From assembly GCA_002480345.1 (NCBI GenBank), contig DLBY01000115.1:1-25187 (forward strand): DNA of 25,187 bases, read 5' to 3'. The notes below the pieces were generated by a model. The model made no database searches, was not told the DNA's origin, and saw only the letters and a program-made list of their open reading frames with translations. The stretch is from Phycisphaerales bacterium UBA7812. GTDB taxonomy: Bacteria > Planctomycetota > Phycisphaerae > Phycisphaerales > UBA1924. The position numbers and the translations under genes are program-made. Below, piece by piece: positions 1 to 8,048 of the stretch (position 1 is its first letter; the number at the start of each line of letters is the position of its first letter).

Positions 1-81
1 CGCAAACGAGCAGACCGAACCGGCCGCGTTGCCACCCGCGAGCAGCGCCCCGCCTCTCAGAAATGCCCGCCGACCGCTCAC
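1..81 (-). CDS. N-terminus of a probable polysaccharide flippase (Wzx/oligosaccharide-flippase type), cut by the window edge
   Basis: A GTG at 81-79 opens a frame that stays open to base 1 (27 codons). It overlaps the TGA of the upstream pyruvyl transferase gene (80-78) as GTGA, the same coupling used elsewhere in this locus. The visible peptide begins M-S-G-R-R-A-F-L-R-G-G-A-L-L-A-G-G-N and continues A-A-G-S-V-C-S-F-A. An Arg-rich start followed by Leu-Arg-Gly-Gly and a small-residue hydrophobic stretch resembles the first membrane helix of Wzx/MOP flippases, which move lipid-linked sugar units across the inner membrane. Position in an EPS operon fits this role. Only the first helix is visible, so another membrane protein or an exported protein with a signal sequence is possible. 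The open frame and overlap are seen; the function is inferred. Confidence 0.45.
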   Translation of the reverse strand, partial: MSGRRAFLRGGALLAGGNAAGSVCSFA

Positions 82-1418
82 GCGTCTGGGCCCGTCCCGT
101 GGTTGGCCGCCAGTGCCCAGGCGACGATCTCGTCGAGCTGCGCCTCCGCCCGCGCCTTGACACGCGGGAGGTGCTGCGCGAGCGATGCCCGTGCCCCGGC
201 TCGGGACTCATAGCTCCGCTTCAGCGCCTCGAGCATCTCAGCCGTCCCCAGCACCCGTGGATCGGCGACATGCTCACCCTGCCCAACCGATTCGAACACC
301 CCGACGGTCTTCGGGCTGTAGGCGACCGCCGCGGTGGGGACACCCGTCGACAGACCCGCGATCGTCGCGTGCATCCGCGTCCCGCAGAACCAGTCGCAGC
401 GTGCGATGACCCACTTCGCGTGCTCGGGCTCGTCGAACTCACTAGCGACCCGAACGCGGTCGCGCAGGGCATCGTCCAGGCGGGCGTGCAGTTCCCGGCA
501 CGCGCGAAGATCCGACTCGTACATCTCGACGGGCGCGTTCACATGGGGCACGAGCAGCACGACGCGCCCCTGCTCGACCAGCCACGCGACCAACCCGTGC
601 AGGAACTCCCTGTAATCCGCCTCGAATCCGTACTGCGACCGTGCCTTGTCGGGTTGGTTCCAGATCAAACCGCTGACATTCACGCCGACCGGCGCCTCAT
701 CCCCGACCCAGCCCAGGCGGGTCTCGGCATCAGGCGGCGCGACCGGGGGAAGCAGAAACGCAACATCCACACCCTCGCGATGGATCGAGGGATCGAAGCG
801 GTCACCCAGAATCTCCCGAAGATTCGCGGTGGATCGGGCATCGCGGGTCCAGACAGCGGACGCGCCGAGCATGACCTCACGCGCCGCCGCGACAGCCGCC
901 TTCGACTCGAAAGGACCGATCGTCTGGGGGAGCATGATCAGGGGTTTTCGGGCCCGGATCGCGATCTGCTTGGGCGCGAGGATCGCGCGGAAGCGCCAGG
1001 GGCCGTAAAGGTCTGTGAAACTGTCCCCACCGCTGATGTCGAGCACGGCGTGCGCATCGCGAACAAGCCTCGCGGTTGGATTCGCGAGCCCGCCGAATCG
1101 GAGCGATACACGGATGTTCGCGAACGAATCGGGCTCGTGCCAGCGCCGGGTGAGCCGGGCGCCGCACCTCTGGACCACGCACGATCGCTCGGCGCCGGGA
1201 ACATCGAGCGGTGCGATACCCCGGCGATCATCGAAGACGGAGATCGAGCCTCCCGAAAGCCGGCGGGAGAGGCCGGCGATGGTGCTGTTCCCGAGCGCCC
1301 GAACGCCAAGATTCCCTGAACTCGATGAGGCACCGGCGATACAGAACGACAACGCGGGCCGTTCCGCCTCGGGCTCGAGCTCGGACGCGTCGCGGATGTC
1401 GGCTGGTACCGCGGTCAT
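78..1418 (-). CDS. Polysaccharide pyruvyl transferase family protein
   Basis: The 446-residue product belongs to the polysaccharide pyruvyl transferase family (CsaB/WcaK-like), cytoplasmic enzymes that transfer pyruvate from phosphoenolpyruvate to a sugar to form a ketal. Recognisable blocks are the Gly-rich N-terminal segment SSSSGNLGVRALGNS (residues 31-45), LDISGGDSFTDLYG (126-139), the segment LIMLPQTIGPFES (160-172), WTRDARS (190-196), and the C-terminal WFCGTRMHATIAGLSTGVP (343-361) followed by YSPKT. The last block is the conserved family signature. The frame is open 89 codons further upstream, but the ATG at 1418 is chosen because it overlaps the TGA of the FkbM gene as ATGA and because family similarity begins just after it. 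Its own stop overlaps the GTG of the next gene. The acceptor sugar cannot be read from sequence; some members act on non-sugar-ketal targets. Confidence 0.88.
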   Translation of the reverse strand: MTAVPADIRDASELEPEAERPALSFCIAGASSSSGNLGVRALGNSTIAGLSRRLSGGSISVFDDRRGIAPLDVPGAERSCVVQRCGARLTRRWHEPDSFANIRVSLRFGGLANPTARLVRDAHAVLDISGGDSFTDLYGPWRFRAILAPKQIAIRARKPLIMLPQTIGPFESKAAVAAAREVMLGASAVWTRDARSTANLREILGDRFDPSIHREGVDVAFLLPPVAPPDAETRLGWVGDEAPVGVNVSGLIWNQPDKARSQYGFEADYREFLHGLVAWLVEQGRVVLLVPHVNAPVEMYESDLRACRELHARLDDALRDRVRVASEFDEPEHAKWVIARCDWFCGTRMHATIAGLSTGVPTAAVAYSPKTVGVFESVGQGEHVADPRVLGTAEMLEALKRSYESRAGARASLAQHLPRVKARAEAQLDEIVAWALAANHGTGPDA

Positions 1419-2164
1419 GCCGCCGCCCCCGCCGCCTGCGAACTCCGCGCCCCGAGCCTTTCGAAATCGATGAACACGAAGTTCTCTTTCTCCATGTGCG
1501 CGAGGTGAAGCCCCCGCGCCTTCAAGCGATCGATCCAGCGGACCACCAGCGGCAGCGAGGTGGGCGAATCGAACTCGATCGCCATGACGATCGGGAGCGT
1601 GGGCTGCTCGAGGACATGCCCCAGAACCTCGCGCCACGCGCCCTCGACATCCAGCTTGAGCAGATCGATTCGGTCGTGGCCGCACTCGCGCATCATGCTC
1701 GCGAGCGTAAGGCAGCGGGCCTGGAAACCGCCCCCGGTGCCGTGCAGGTCGTAGACCGAGTGCGAGGTCTCACGAGAATCCGCCGGCGCGAAGAAAGTCA
1801 GCTCCGTGTCCTCGGACCAGATCCCCACCGGGTGAAAGTGGAAGTTCGCCGGCGCGTCCAGCCGCGCGGCGTAGTCGATCGCGCGGGGGGTCGGGTCGAA
1901 CGCATGAACATCCGATCCGAAGCGTTCCGCGACCGCGAGATCGAAGGTCGCGTCGACCCCGACCCCGACGCAGTAGCAGATCCAGTCCGCGGTGACCGCG
2001 TCCGCGGGGACCCGCCAGCCCCCGTAGTCGCTCCCGAGCCGTTCAAGACGGTAACCGCGATCGTCGGGTTTGCGCAGCAACGGAAGGAACCGGCGGACGG
2101 ATTCCTTGTGACACTTGCGGAGCACGCGCCACGCCATCGCGCGGAGCCTTCGTGGACTGATCAT
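1415..2164 (-). CDS. FkbM-family SAM-dependent methyltransferase
   Basis: A 249-residue protein with the FkbM fold. It has a glycine-rich SAM-binding segment CVGVGVDATFDLA (residues 65-77), the acidic FDPTP motif after beta-2 (89-93), where the family usually has FEP.P, and the characteristic LLKLDVEGAWREVL block (168-181). The C-terminus keeps the HMEKENFVFI strand. FkbM enzymes O-methylate sugars or polyketides, so here it most likely methylates a sugar of the locus polymer. The ATG at 2164 is preceded by a GCAGGGGA purine stretch. Its stop overlaps the pyruvyl transferase start (ATGA), so the two are translationally coupled. The first Gly motif is less canonical than the usual DVGANxG, so cofactor binding is inferred from overall pattern. 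Confidence 0.85.
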   Translation of the reverse strand: MISPRRLRAMAWRVLRKCHKESVRRFLPLLRKPDDRGYRLERLGSDYGGWRVPADAVTADWICYCVGVGVDATFDLAVAERFGSDVHAFDPTPRAIDYAARLDAPANFHFHPVGIWSEDTELTFFAPADSRETSHSVYDLHGTGGGFQARCLTLASMMRECGHDRIDLLKLDVEGAWREVLGHVLEQPTLPIVMAIEFDSPTSLPLVVRWIDRLKARGLHLAHMEKENFVFIDFERLGARSSQAAGAAA

Positions 2165-2239
2165 GCCTGGTTCCCCTGCAGAGGCATCGGACAGAAACCC
2201 CGGGGCGGGCTTCCGCTCGCCCCGGGAGAAAAGCCGTGA

Positions 2240-4405
2240 TCACTCGACCTCGAGCGCCCCCACCGCCGCGAGCTGCGGCCGCTGGTGCCCCGAGAGGTCC
2301 GACCCGACCGCGGGCAGGACGACCCGCGCCGCGAGCGGGCTGTCGGGCCTGGGCCGGAAATCGCCATCGCCCGCGTCGAGGAACAGGAACGAGAGGTCGT
2401 CGCCTGTCGAGGCGTTGTCGCCGTAAGCGGTGCCCTTGAGGAAATGGCAGTTGTCGATCTTCACGCCGTCGGGCATCGGGGTCCCGAAGCTGGTCACCGT
2501 CATCTGCTCGAAAACGCATCCTGTCATCGCGACATTGTGAGGCGTGTACCCCTGGCCCTCGAGCGCATCGGAGCGGCGGAGCATGAACGCCTGTCCGATG
2601 AGCGTGACATGCTTGAAGAGCACATGGTTGTTCACCGAGTAGTTCTGGCTGAACGGGGGCGCACCCTCGACAACATGGCTGAGAATGTTCACGAACGCGG
2701 CGTCACGCATCTCGGTCCCGTTCGCGAGCCGCCAGAAAAAGGTCTGCGCCATCCGGAGGTTGGTGACATTCACGCCGTACCCGATGATGTTTGTCGCGTT
2801 CTCCGTGCCCACCGGATAACCCGGGGTCATGTACTGGAACACATCGGTGTGGTGGGCGATCGGCGCGCCGCCGCAGCTGTCCGCCTCCGAATTCACGACC
2901 ATGAGCGAGTTCTGGAACATGTCGCCCGAGATCCGATGGAGCCGCGCGTTCCGCACAAGCGTGTGGCTCACCGGCCCGTAGACCATGTCGCTGTACGACG
3001 AGTCGGTCGAATAGACCCAGCGAGCGCCCTCCCATCCGCGAGCCGGGGGGCGATACCCCGCGGGGGTGTGCGTCCATCCCTCGCTGTTGTACCAGTTGCA
3101 GTGGTCGAACCAGACCTTGGGCGCTTGCCACATCGATGCCGGAGCCTGCGCGTCGATCTCCTTGACCTCCGCGTGGTCGAACGACACATCGCGGAAGCGG
3201 ATGTGATTCGCGTGCAACATCATCCGATCCCACGAGGGCGGACCGATCCGGACCTGGGAGGGGTGCAGGTCAGACGAGGCGCGGATCGTCGTCCAACGCT
3301 CGAACCCGCGGTCGGCGCGGGGATCGATCCCGTACAGCCCGGGCTCGAGGATCTCGATCACGCCGCCTTCATCCACGGCGCGGAGCGCCGCCCGCAGTGA
3401 ACGCATGGGCTGGCTCCGCGAACCGTTCCAATCGTCGTTGCCGCTGTGCGCGACATAGATGGGTTCCCCGGGATCGAACGACCCGTTCGCGTTTGCAAAG
3501 AGCTCGAGAGAATGCTCGCCCAGGCGAGCCGACACATCATCGAAATCGCCCGCGAGCACACGCGGGATACCCGCGGATTCGGGCCAGGCGATGGCGCGCA
3601 CCTCGACGCGGCCGTCGTCATCGAATGCCGCGGCATCGAGCCCCACCCAGTACTCCCAGACGCCCGTGCGGGGGTTCACCGAGGTTTCCTCAACGGCCAC
3701 CCAAGGCCCGCCATCAACACTGAAGTCGACGCGATCGACACCGTTGAGATGGAAAGCCGTCACGCCGATTTCGAACACGCCGTCGAAGGTCTGGTTCGGC
3801 ACGACATCCCATCGCGCGATGACCTTCGCATCGAACCCGGGCAGGCTCGCGTCACCCACAGGGGCGGGCTGACCGAGCGGGCCCGACCAGCCGTCCCCGG
3901 GCACGAGCACGGGGCCGTCAACGCCCCCGCCGCCGCTGTCGGAGAGCTCGGGAAAGTTCACGCCGTAGCTGACGGTAAAGGGCTCGTCGGGGCGTCCGAG
4001 GCTCGGATCTTCAGGGCGGATCATGGGATCCACGCTGCCCGGCCCGTACGCGGTAATCACAATCGGTTCATCATCGCTCCGCCCGGTGAAATCGAAGGGC
4101 GCGAACCCCTCGTACCAGGTGTCACCCCGACGCAGGAAGATCCAATCCGGATACCCGCTCCGGACCGCCGAGGCGGCACCCGCGAGCGTCTGCTTGGGCG
4201 ACGCGGGGGACAGCCCGCTGTTCGCATCGTCCCCGACGGAACTGCTGACATAGATCAGCCGGCTATCGGGGCCCATGGTCGGCGAAGCCTCGACAGAGGC
4301 GGCGACCAGAAACAACGCCGAGGCGCCGAGGAGCCCCGCTCGGGCGGCCGCGCGGACCACCCCGCCTTTCACAAGATCCGAGAAGTCGAGATTGGTTGCG
4401 TCCAC
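2240..4405 (-). CDS. Secreted right-handed parallel beta-helix protein with a duplicated entry module and an Ig-like insert
   Basis: A 721-residue exported protein. The chosen start is a GTG at 4405 with GGAGG 8 nt upstream; a second GTG at 4411 lies only 2 nt from that GGAGG and is less likely. An N-terminal signal peptide follows (hydrophobic GLLGASALFLVAASVEAS, about residues 24-41). Residues about 51-110 begin RLIYVSSSVGDDANSG, a typical entry into a pectate-lyase-like beta-helix. Residues about 190-290 look like an Ig-like beta-sandwich (FSVDGGPWVAVEE). At about 316 a second entry module, PIYVAHSGNDDWNG, starts the main helix, which runs to the C-terminus and ends in the usual VGALEVE type of strand. 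It lies inside the polysaccharide operon, so polysaccharide lyase, epimerase or surface-structural roles are all possible. I cannot identify catalytic residues. No exosortase tail is present. Confidence 0.8.
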   Translation of the reverse strand: MDATNLDFSDLVKGGVVRAAARAGLLGASALFLVAASVEASPTMGPDSRLIYVSSSVGDDANSGLSPASPKQTLAGAASAVRSGYPDWIFLRRGDTWYEGFAPFDFTGRSDDEPIVITAYGPGSVDPMIRPEDPSLGRPDEPFTVSYGVNFPELSDSGGGGVDGPVLVPGDGWSGPLGQPAPVGDASLPGFDAKVIARWDVVPNQTFDGVFEIGVTAFHLNGVDRVDFSVDGGPWVAVEETSVNPRTGVWEYWVGLDAAAFDDDGRVEVRAIAWPESAGIPRVLAGDFDDVSARLGEHSLELFANANGSFDPGEPIYVAHSGNDDWNGSRSQPMRSLRAALRAVDEGGVIEILEPGLYGIDPRADRGFERWTTIRASSDLHPSQVRIGPPSWDRMMLHANHIRFRDVSFDHAEVKEIDAQAPASMWQAPKVWFDHCNWYNSEGWTHTPAGYRPPARGWEGARWVYSTDSSYSDMVYGPVSHTLVRNARLHRISGDMFQNSLMVVNSEADSCGGAPIAHHTDVFQYMTPGYPVGTENATNIIGYGVNVTNLRMAQTFFWRLANGTEMRDAAFVNILSHVVEGAPPFSQNYSVNNHVLFKHVTLIGQAFMLRRSDALEGQGYTPHNVAMTGCVFEQMTVTSFGTPMPDGVKIDNCHFLKGTAYGDNASTGDDLSFLFLDAGDGDFRPRPDSPLAARVVLPAVGSDLSGHQRPQLAAVGALEVE

Positions 4406-4613
4406 AGTCACTCCCTCCGGTCGTGCCGAGCCCGATCGGGGCGCGGCGCCAGGGCATTCAGTCGGATTCGACGCCCCCCGAGACAAGGCATCCGCCCGCC
4501 CCGCGAAGCCGACCGAGCGTGCGACCGGCACAGGTCGGATTTTCTCGTGCAATGTGATGCTATCGGACACAAGCTCACTCACCAAGGGATCGTCGAGCCG
4601 GTCCCTGTTTCCG
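4406..4613. other. 208-bp spacer between rfbC and the beta-helix gene
   Basis: This is the largest gap inside the minus-strand operon downstream of rfbD. It holds the Shine-Dalgarno GGAGGG of the beta-helix gene (4412-4417, minus strand). I see no hairpin followed by a T-run that would end rfbC transcription. A poor promoter-like pair (TTGGTG, 17-nt spacer, TAGCAT, minus strand) is visible, but I would not call it. Read-through from rfbDBC is the simplest reading. Confidence 0.4.
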
Positions 4614-5171
4614 TCACCCGAACGGGCTCTCCAAATCCCCGAGCAGGCCCCACTCCGCGTCCCGACCCGACACGACGGCACCCGCGAAATCCGGCCAGGC
4701 GATGCCCAACGCCGGGTCGTTCCACAGCACACCGCCCTCGTCATCGGGCGAATAGGGCGCATCCACCTTGTAGAGCACCTCGGTATCGGGCTCGAGCGTA
4801 CAGAACCCGTGCGCGAACCCCGCCGGCACGAGGATCTGGGTCCAGTTCTCATCGCTCAACTCCGCGGCGACATGCTGCCCGAAGGTGGGCGACCCCTCCC
4901 GGATATCGACCGCCACATCGAGCACACGCCCCCGCGAAACGCGCACGAGTTTGGTCTGCGCCGTCGGGGGGGCCTGGAAGTGCAGACCCCGAACGGTCCC
5001 GGGTGTGGCGCTGAACGAATGATTGTCCTGGCAGAACGCGACCGACACGCCGTGCGACGCGAGCGCATCCGCGTTGTAGGTCTCGCTGAAAAACCCGCGC
5101 GCATCCCCGAACTTGTCGGGGGTGATCAGCAGCACGCCTTCCAACGCGGTTTTCTCGACTTTCACGCCCAT
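4614..5171 (-). CDS. rfbC: dTDP-4-dehydrorhamnose 3,5-epimerase
   Basis: The 185-residue product is a full-length RmlC cupin enzyme, which epimerises C3 and C5 of dTDP-4-keto-6-deoxyglucose, the middle step from dTDP-glucose to dTDP-L-rhamnose. Diagnostic segments are the N-terminal LLITPDKFGDARGFFSETYN (residues 14-33), the RGLHFQ block holding the conserved catalytic His (H64) with Arg61, Lys74 in QTKLVRV, ILVPAGFAHGFCTL (113-126), the LYKVDAPYSPDDEGG region (133-147) with the conserved Tyr134, and WNDPALGIAWP near the C-terminus. The ATG at 5171 has a GGAG six bases upstream. It sits 51 nt after rfbB and completes a consecutive rfbD-rfbB-rfbC set. No missing residues were noticed. Confidence 0.95.
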   Translation of the reverse strand: MGVKVEKTALEGVLLITPDKFGDARGFFSETYNADALASHGVSVAFCQDNHSFSATPGTVRGLHFQAPPTAQTKLVRVSRGRVLDVAVDIREGSPTFGQHVAAELSDENWTQILVPAGFAHGFCTLEPDTEVLYKVDAPYSPDDEGGVLWNDPALGIAWPDFAGAVVSGRDAEWGLLGDLESPFG

Positions 5172-5222
5172 CGCTTGCTCCGCCGCGACCCGCGGATGCC
5201 CCCCGCGTGTACTCGATCGGCC

Positions 5223-6251
5223 TCATCGGACCCCGTACTGCTTCTCGTAGTACTCCCGGTAGGCCCCGCTCTTCACGCGACGCCACCACTCCTCGTTGTC
5301 ACGGTACCACTGAACCGTCTTTTCGAGTCCATCGGGCCACGCGGACCGCTCAGCCTGCCAGCCCAGCTCGCGCTGGGCCTTTGACGAGTCGATCGCGTAC
5401 CGACGGTCGTGCCCCAGGCGGTCCTCGACATGCTCGATCATGTCCTTGCCCGTGCCCATGATGTCCAGGATCATGTGCGTCAGCTCGAGATTGGAACGCT
5501 CGTTATCCGAGCCCAGGTTGTAGACCTCGCCGGCCTTGCCGCGTTCCAGCGTTGCGAGGATACCGCGTGCGTGGTCGTCCACATGGATCCAGTCACGGAC
5601 ATTCAGCCCGTCGCCATACAGAGGGACCTTGCGCCCCTCCATCAGGTTCGTCACGAACAGCGGGATCACCTTCTCGGGGAACTGGTAGGGCCCGAAGTTG
5701 TTCGAGCACCGCGTGATCCGAACATCCATCCCGTAGGTGTGGTGATACGCGTGCGCGAGATGGTCGCCCGCCGCCTTGCTGGCGGAATACACGCTGCTGG
5801 GCACGATCGGTGAGTCCTCGGTGAACCGCACCTCGGGGTTCTCGAGCGGCAGCGAGCCGTACACCTCGTCGGTCGAGATGTAGACGAACGGTGCCCCCTC
5901 GCCCCCCTGCGCCTGCCGCCACGCTTCGAGCAGCGTTTGGGTCCCCAGCGTGTTCGCGACGACGAACGGACGGGGCCCGGTGATCGAACGGTCGACATGG
6001 CTCTCCGCCGCAAGGTGCAGCACCGCGTCGCACCCCTCGATCGCGGAGGCGGCGGTGTCCGGTTCGGAAACATCGCCCTTGATGAACGAGTAGCGCGGAT
6101 CACCCTCGCACCCCGTGAGGTTCTCGAGGTTGCCCGAGTAGGACAGCACATCGAGGTTCACGACCTCGTACCCCTCGTGCTCGCTCAGCATCATGCGGAT
6201 CAGGTTCGAACCGATGAACCCCGCGCCCCCAGTGACCAGGATCTTCTTCAC
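5223..6251 (-). CDS. rfbB: dTDP-glucose 4,6-dehydratase
   Basis: A 342-residue extended short-chain dehydrogenase that converts dTDP-glucose to dTDP-4-keto-6-deoxyglucose using bound NAD. The Rossmann motif TGGAGFIG is at residues 7-14, the LNLD-like strand end VNLDVLSYSGNLENL at 31-45, the catalytic Thr-Asp-Glu triad STDEVYG at 126-132, and the active YSASK pair (Tyr155, Lys159) at 155-159. The RITRCSNNFGPYQFPEKVIP segment is typical of RmlB. The start codon is GTG at 6251, overlapping the TGA of rfbD as GTGA; an AGAGG lies just upstream. Length is normal for the family (about 340-360). Confidence 0.96.
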   Translation of the reverse strand: MKKILVTGGAGFIGSNLIRMMLSEHEGYEVVNLDVLSYSGNLENLTGCEGDPRYSFIKGDVSEPDTAASAIEGCDAVLHLAAESHVDRSITGPRPFVVANTLGTQTLLEAWRQAQGGEGAPFVYISTDEVYGSLPLENPEVRFTEDSPIVPSSVYSASKAAGDHLAHAYHHTYGMDVRITRCSNNFGPYQFPEKVIPLFVTNLMEGRKVPLYGDGLNVRDWIHVDDHARGILATLERGKAGEVYNLGSDNERSNLELTHMILDIMGTGKDMIEHVEDRLGHDRRYAIDSSKAQRELGWQAERSAWPDGLEKTVQWYRDNEEWWRRVKSGAYREYYEKQYGVR

Positions 6252-7183
6252 GCCTCTGCCCCTGTTTCCAACCTGCTTGCTTGCTCGATGACCGACCGGA
6301 GCTCGTCGCGCCAGGCGACGAGCTCACCCGTAACTTTGACCGTCTCGGTCAGGTCCATCACGCTATACGCCGGACGCTTCGCCGGACGCGGAAACGCATC
6401 GCTTGTGCATGGATGCACAACGGTGCCCGCGCCGATCTCATCACGGATCGCGCTCGCGAGTCCGTACCAGGTGCACTCGCCACCGTCGCAGCCGTGATAA
6501 GTGCCCCGCGCCCCGGCATCGAGCAGCGCGAGCGTCGTGCGCGCGAGCTGCCGCACGCTCGACGGACGCCCCCGCTGGTCGTCGACGACCTTGAGCTCAT
6601 CCTTGCTGCGCATGAGGTTCATCATCGTGAGCACGAAGTTCTGACCCCACGCGCCGTAGAGCCAACTCGTGCGGAGCAGCACATGCTCGCAGCCCGACTC
6701 GCGCACCAGCCGCTCCCCCACCGCCTTCGAACGCCCGTACGCGTTCACGGGATCGATCGGGTGATCAACCCGGTACGGCTCGGTTCCCCCGCCGTCGAAG
6801 ACGTAGTCCGTGCTGTAATGCACGCAGACCGCGCCGCCCCGCTTGCAGGCCCGCGCAAGTTCTCCGACAGCCGTCCCGTTCAAGAGGGTCGCGGCCTCCT
6901 CGTTCGCCTCGGCACCATCAACATCCGTCCATGCCGCGCAGTTGATGACCACGCTCCAGTTGCCCTGCGCGACCCGATCGAGATCCGCCGCGTCGGTCAT
7001 GTCAAACGCATCGATCCCCTCCGCGGGGTTCGATGCGATATCGACCGCGTCCACTCGCGCCCCGCGCGCGACGGCCGCCTCACGCACGGCGCGCCCCAGC
7101 ATGCCGGCCGCGCCGACCACAAGCACTCTTCCGTCTTTTCCGATCCGTGCCACGCGTTCCTGCTTTTTCACTGTGGGTCGCAC
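6248..7183 (-). CDS. rfbD: dTDP-4-dehydrorhamnose reductase
   Basis: A 311-residue RmlD-type reductase that performs the last, NADPH-dependent step to dTDP-L-rhamnose. Motifs are VVGAAGMLGRAV (about residues 22-33), INCAAWTDVDGAE, YSTDYVFDG, the YGRSKAVGE catalytic Tyr/Lys pair, LLRTSWLYG and the late DQRGRPSSVRQLA block. These are all standard for RmlD. The N-terminus is uncertain. The longest frame starts at GTG 7183, with other in-frame GTGs at 7171 and 7153. The one at 7153 is preceded by AGGA at 4 nt, and homology only begins near residue 19, so the true protein may be about 10 residues shorter. It is coupled to rfbB by a GTGA overlap. Confidence 0.94.
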   Translation of the reverse strand: MRPTVKKQERVARIGKDGRVLVVGAAGMLGRAVREAAVARGARVDAVDIASNPAEGIDAFDMTDAADLDRVAQGNWSVVINCAAWTDVDGAEANEEAATLLNGTAVGELARACKRGGAVCVHYSTDYVFDGGGTEPYRVDHPIDPVNAYGRSKAVGERLVRESGCEHVLLRTSWLYGAWGQNFVLTMMNLMRSKDELKVVDDQRGRPSSVRQLARTTLALLDAGARGTYHGCDGGECTWYGLASAIRDEIGAGTVVHPCTSDAFPRPAKRPAYSVMDLTETVKVTGELVAWRDELRSVIEQASRLETGAEA

Positions 7184-7478
7184 TCACGATCAAAGGCGAT
7201 AAAGCGACCGGGAACCCAATCGGTCGAATAGGGATCATCACGCCCGACCCGAGGAAATCCAGCCGAGCGATGGAGAATCCCAATCGCCGAAACACTGTTT
7301 TTATTTTGTACGGTTCAGAGTCCGGGCCTCCGGCACTCTCGCGCACCGTTCCACTTCATAAGGAAGCGGAATCCCGGGCGTGAGCCGGATCCGGACAGGT
7401 CTTACATCGTTGGAAGACCCCGCGTTCGTTGAGCGTGGTCCGGAAAGTTCGCGCGAATCGCGCGGATTCGCGGCCCCG
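7184..7478. other. 295-bp leader between the NusG-like gene and rfbD
   Basis: No credible gene lies here. An 88-codon minus-strand frame (7080-7346) crosses it but runs into rfbD in another frame and lacks any family likeness. The stretch contains a conspicuously AT-rich patch around 7295-7312 in otherwise GC-rich DNA. That patch could mark a promoter or the target of the adjacent NusG-like factor, but I found no convincing -35/-10 pair and no copy of the enterobacterial ops/JUMPStart core. It separates the regulator from the biosynthetic genes. Confidence 0.35.
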
Positions 7479-8048
7479 TTAGAGACGCTCGACATCACCA
7501 GGTGCAACCTCGACCGATGTTGCGCGCCCGAGCGTGCGAATCAACAGGATCAGCCGTTCCGGCGACGCAACGCTCTCAACGACACCCTCGACCCCCTTCA
7601 GGGGCCCTCTCGCGATCCGAGCCGGAACACCCGCTTCGAGAAAAGCGGACGACGCGAGCCGGCCCCCCGCTTCGATCGCGCAGCGGATCTGTCGCAACTC
7701 GTGGACGAGTTGTGCCTGATCACCGACGGGGATCATGTTCGCGACCCGACCGGTCCGCCGAGCGACCGCACCCACATCACGCCCGCCCCGGACGAACACA
7801 TACCCCGGAAACAGGGGCATGTCGACCCAGCGCTTGCGCGCTCCATGCGATCGCAACTCGCGAAGAACCGGCAGATAGCACGCGATGCCTCCGGTGAGGA
7901 GATCGCTGACCAGGGATTTTTCCTGACGGCTCTTGGTGTGCGCGATCACCCAGCGATCGTCAGGACCGGCGGGCCCTTCAAGCGGATCGCCCCCCGGTTG
8001 ACCCTCGATCTGGGCGGGTCGCCCCCTGATTTGCGGTGTGTCGTTCAA
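7479..8048 (-). CDS. NusG/RfaH-like transcription antitermination factor (specialised NusG paralogue)
   Basis: From a TTG at 8048 the product is 189 residues. An NGN domain starts at RWVIAHTKSRQEKSLVSDLL (residues 32-51), passes through ACYLPVLRE and reaches the signature DMPLFPGYVFVR (76-87). A C-terminal KOW domain follows at about 139-165 (AGVPARIARGPLKGVEGVVE). Such paralogues (RfaH, UpxY, LoaP types) ride on RNA polymerase and keep it transcribing long polysaccharide operons; a head-of-locus position fits this. The start is not certain. No strong ribosome site precedes the TTG, and an in-frame ATG at 8180 would add 44 residues of low-complexity sequence. That extension would overlap the divergent promoter region. 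The housekeeping nusG normally sits with secE and rplK, which are absent here, so a specialised paralogue is favoured. Confidence 0.85.
   Translation of the reverse strand: MNDTPQIRGRPAQIEGQPGGDPLEGPAGPDDRWVIAHTKSRQEKSLVSDLLTGGIACYLPVLRELRSHGARKRWVDMPLFPGYVFVRGGRDVGAVARRTGRVANMIPVGDQAQLVHELRQIRCAIEAGGRLASSAFLEAGVPARIARGPLKGVEGVVESVASPERLILLIRTLGRATSVEVAPGDVERL

Noticed and set aside
63..1319. 418-codon plus-strand open frame opposite the pyruvyl transferase gene
   Set aside because: Arg/Pro/Asp-rich composition without domains; it is the antisense shadow of a well-supported gene in GC-rich DNA.
3446..5014. 522-codon plus-strand open frame
   Set aside because: It runs antisense across the beta-helix gene and rfbC and has low-complexity basic sequence; no family likeness.
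7080..7346. 88-codon minus-strand frame in the leader before rfbD
   Set aside because: It overlaps rfbD out of frame, lacks a ribosome site and turns into basic shadow sequence at its C-terminus.
7184..7478. Search for an ops/JUMPStart-like element next to the NusG-like gene
   Set aside because: No match to the enterobacterial core was found on either strand; any recruitment site must differ.
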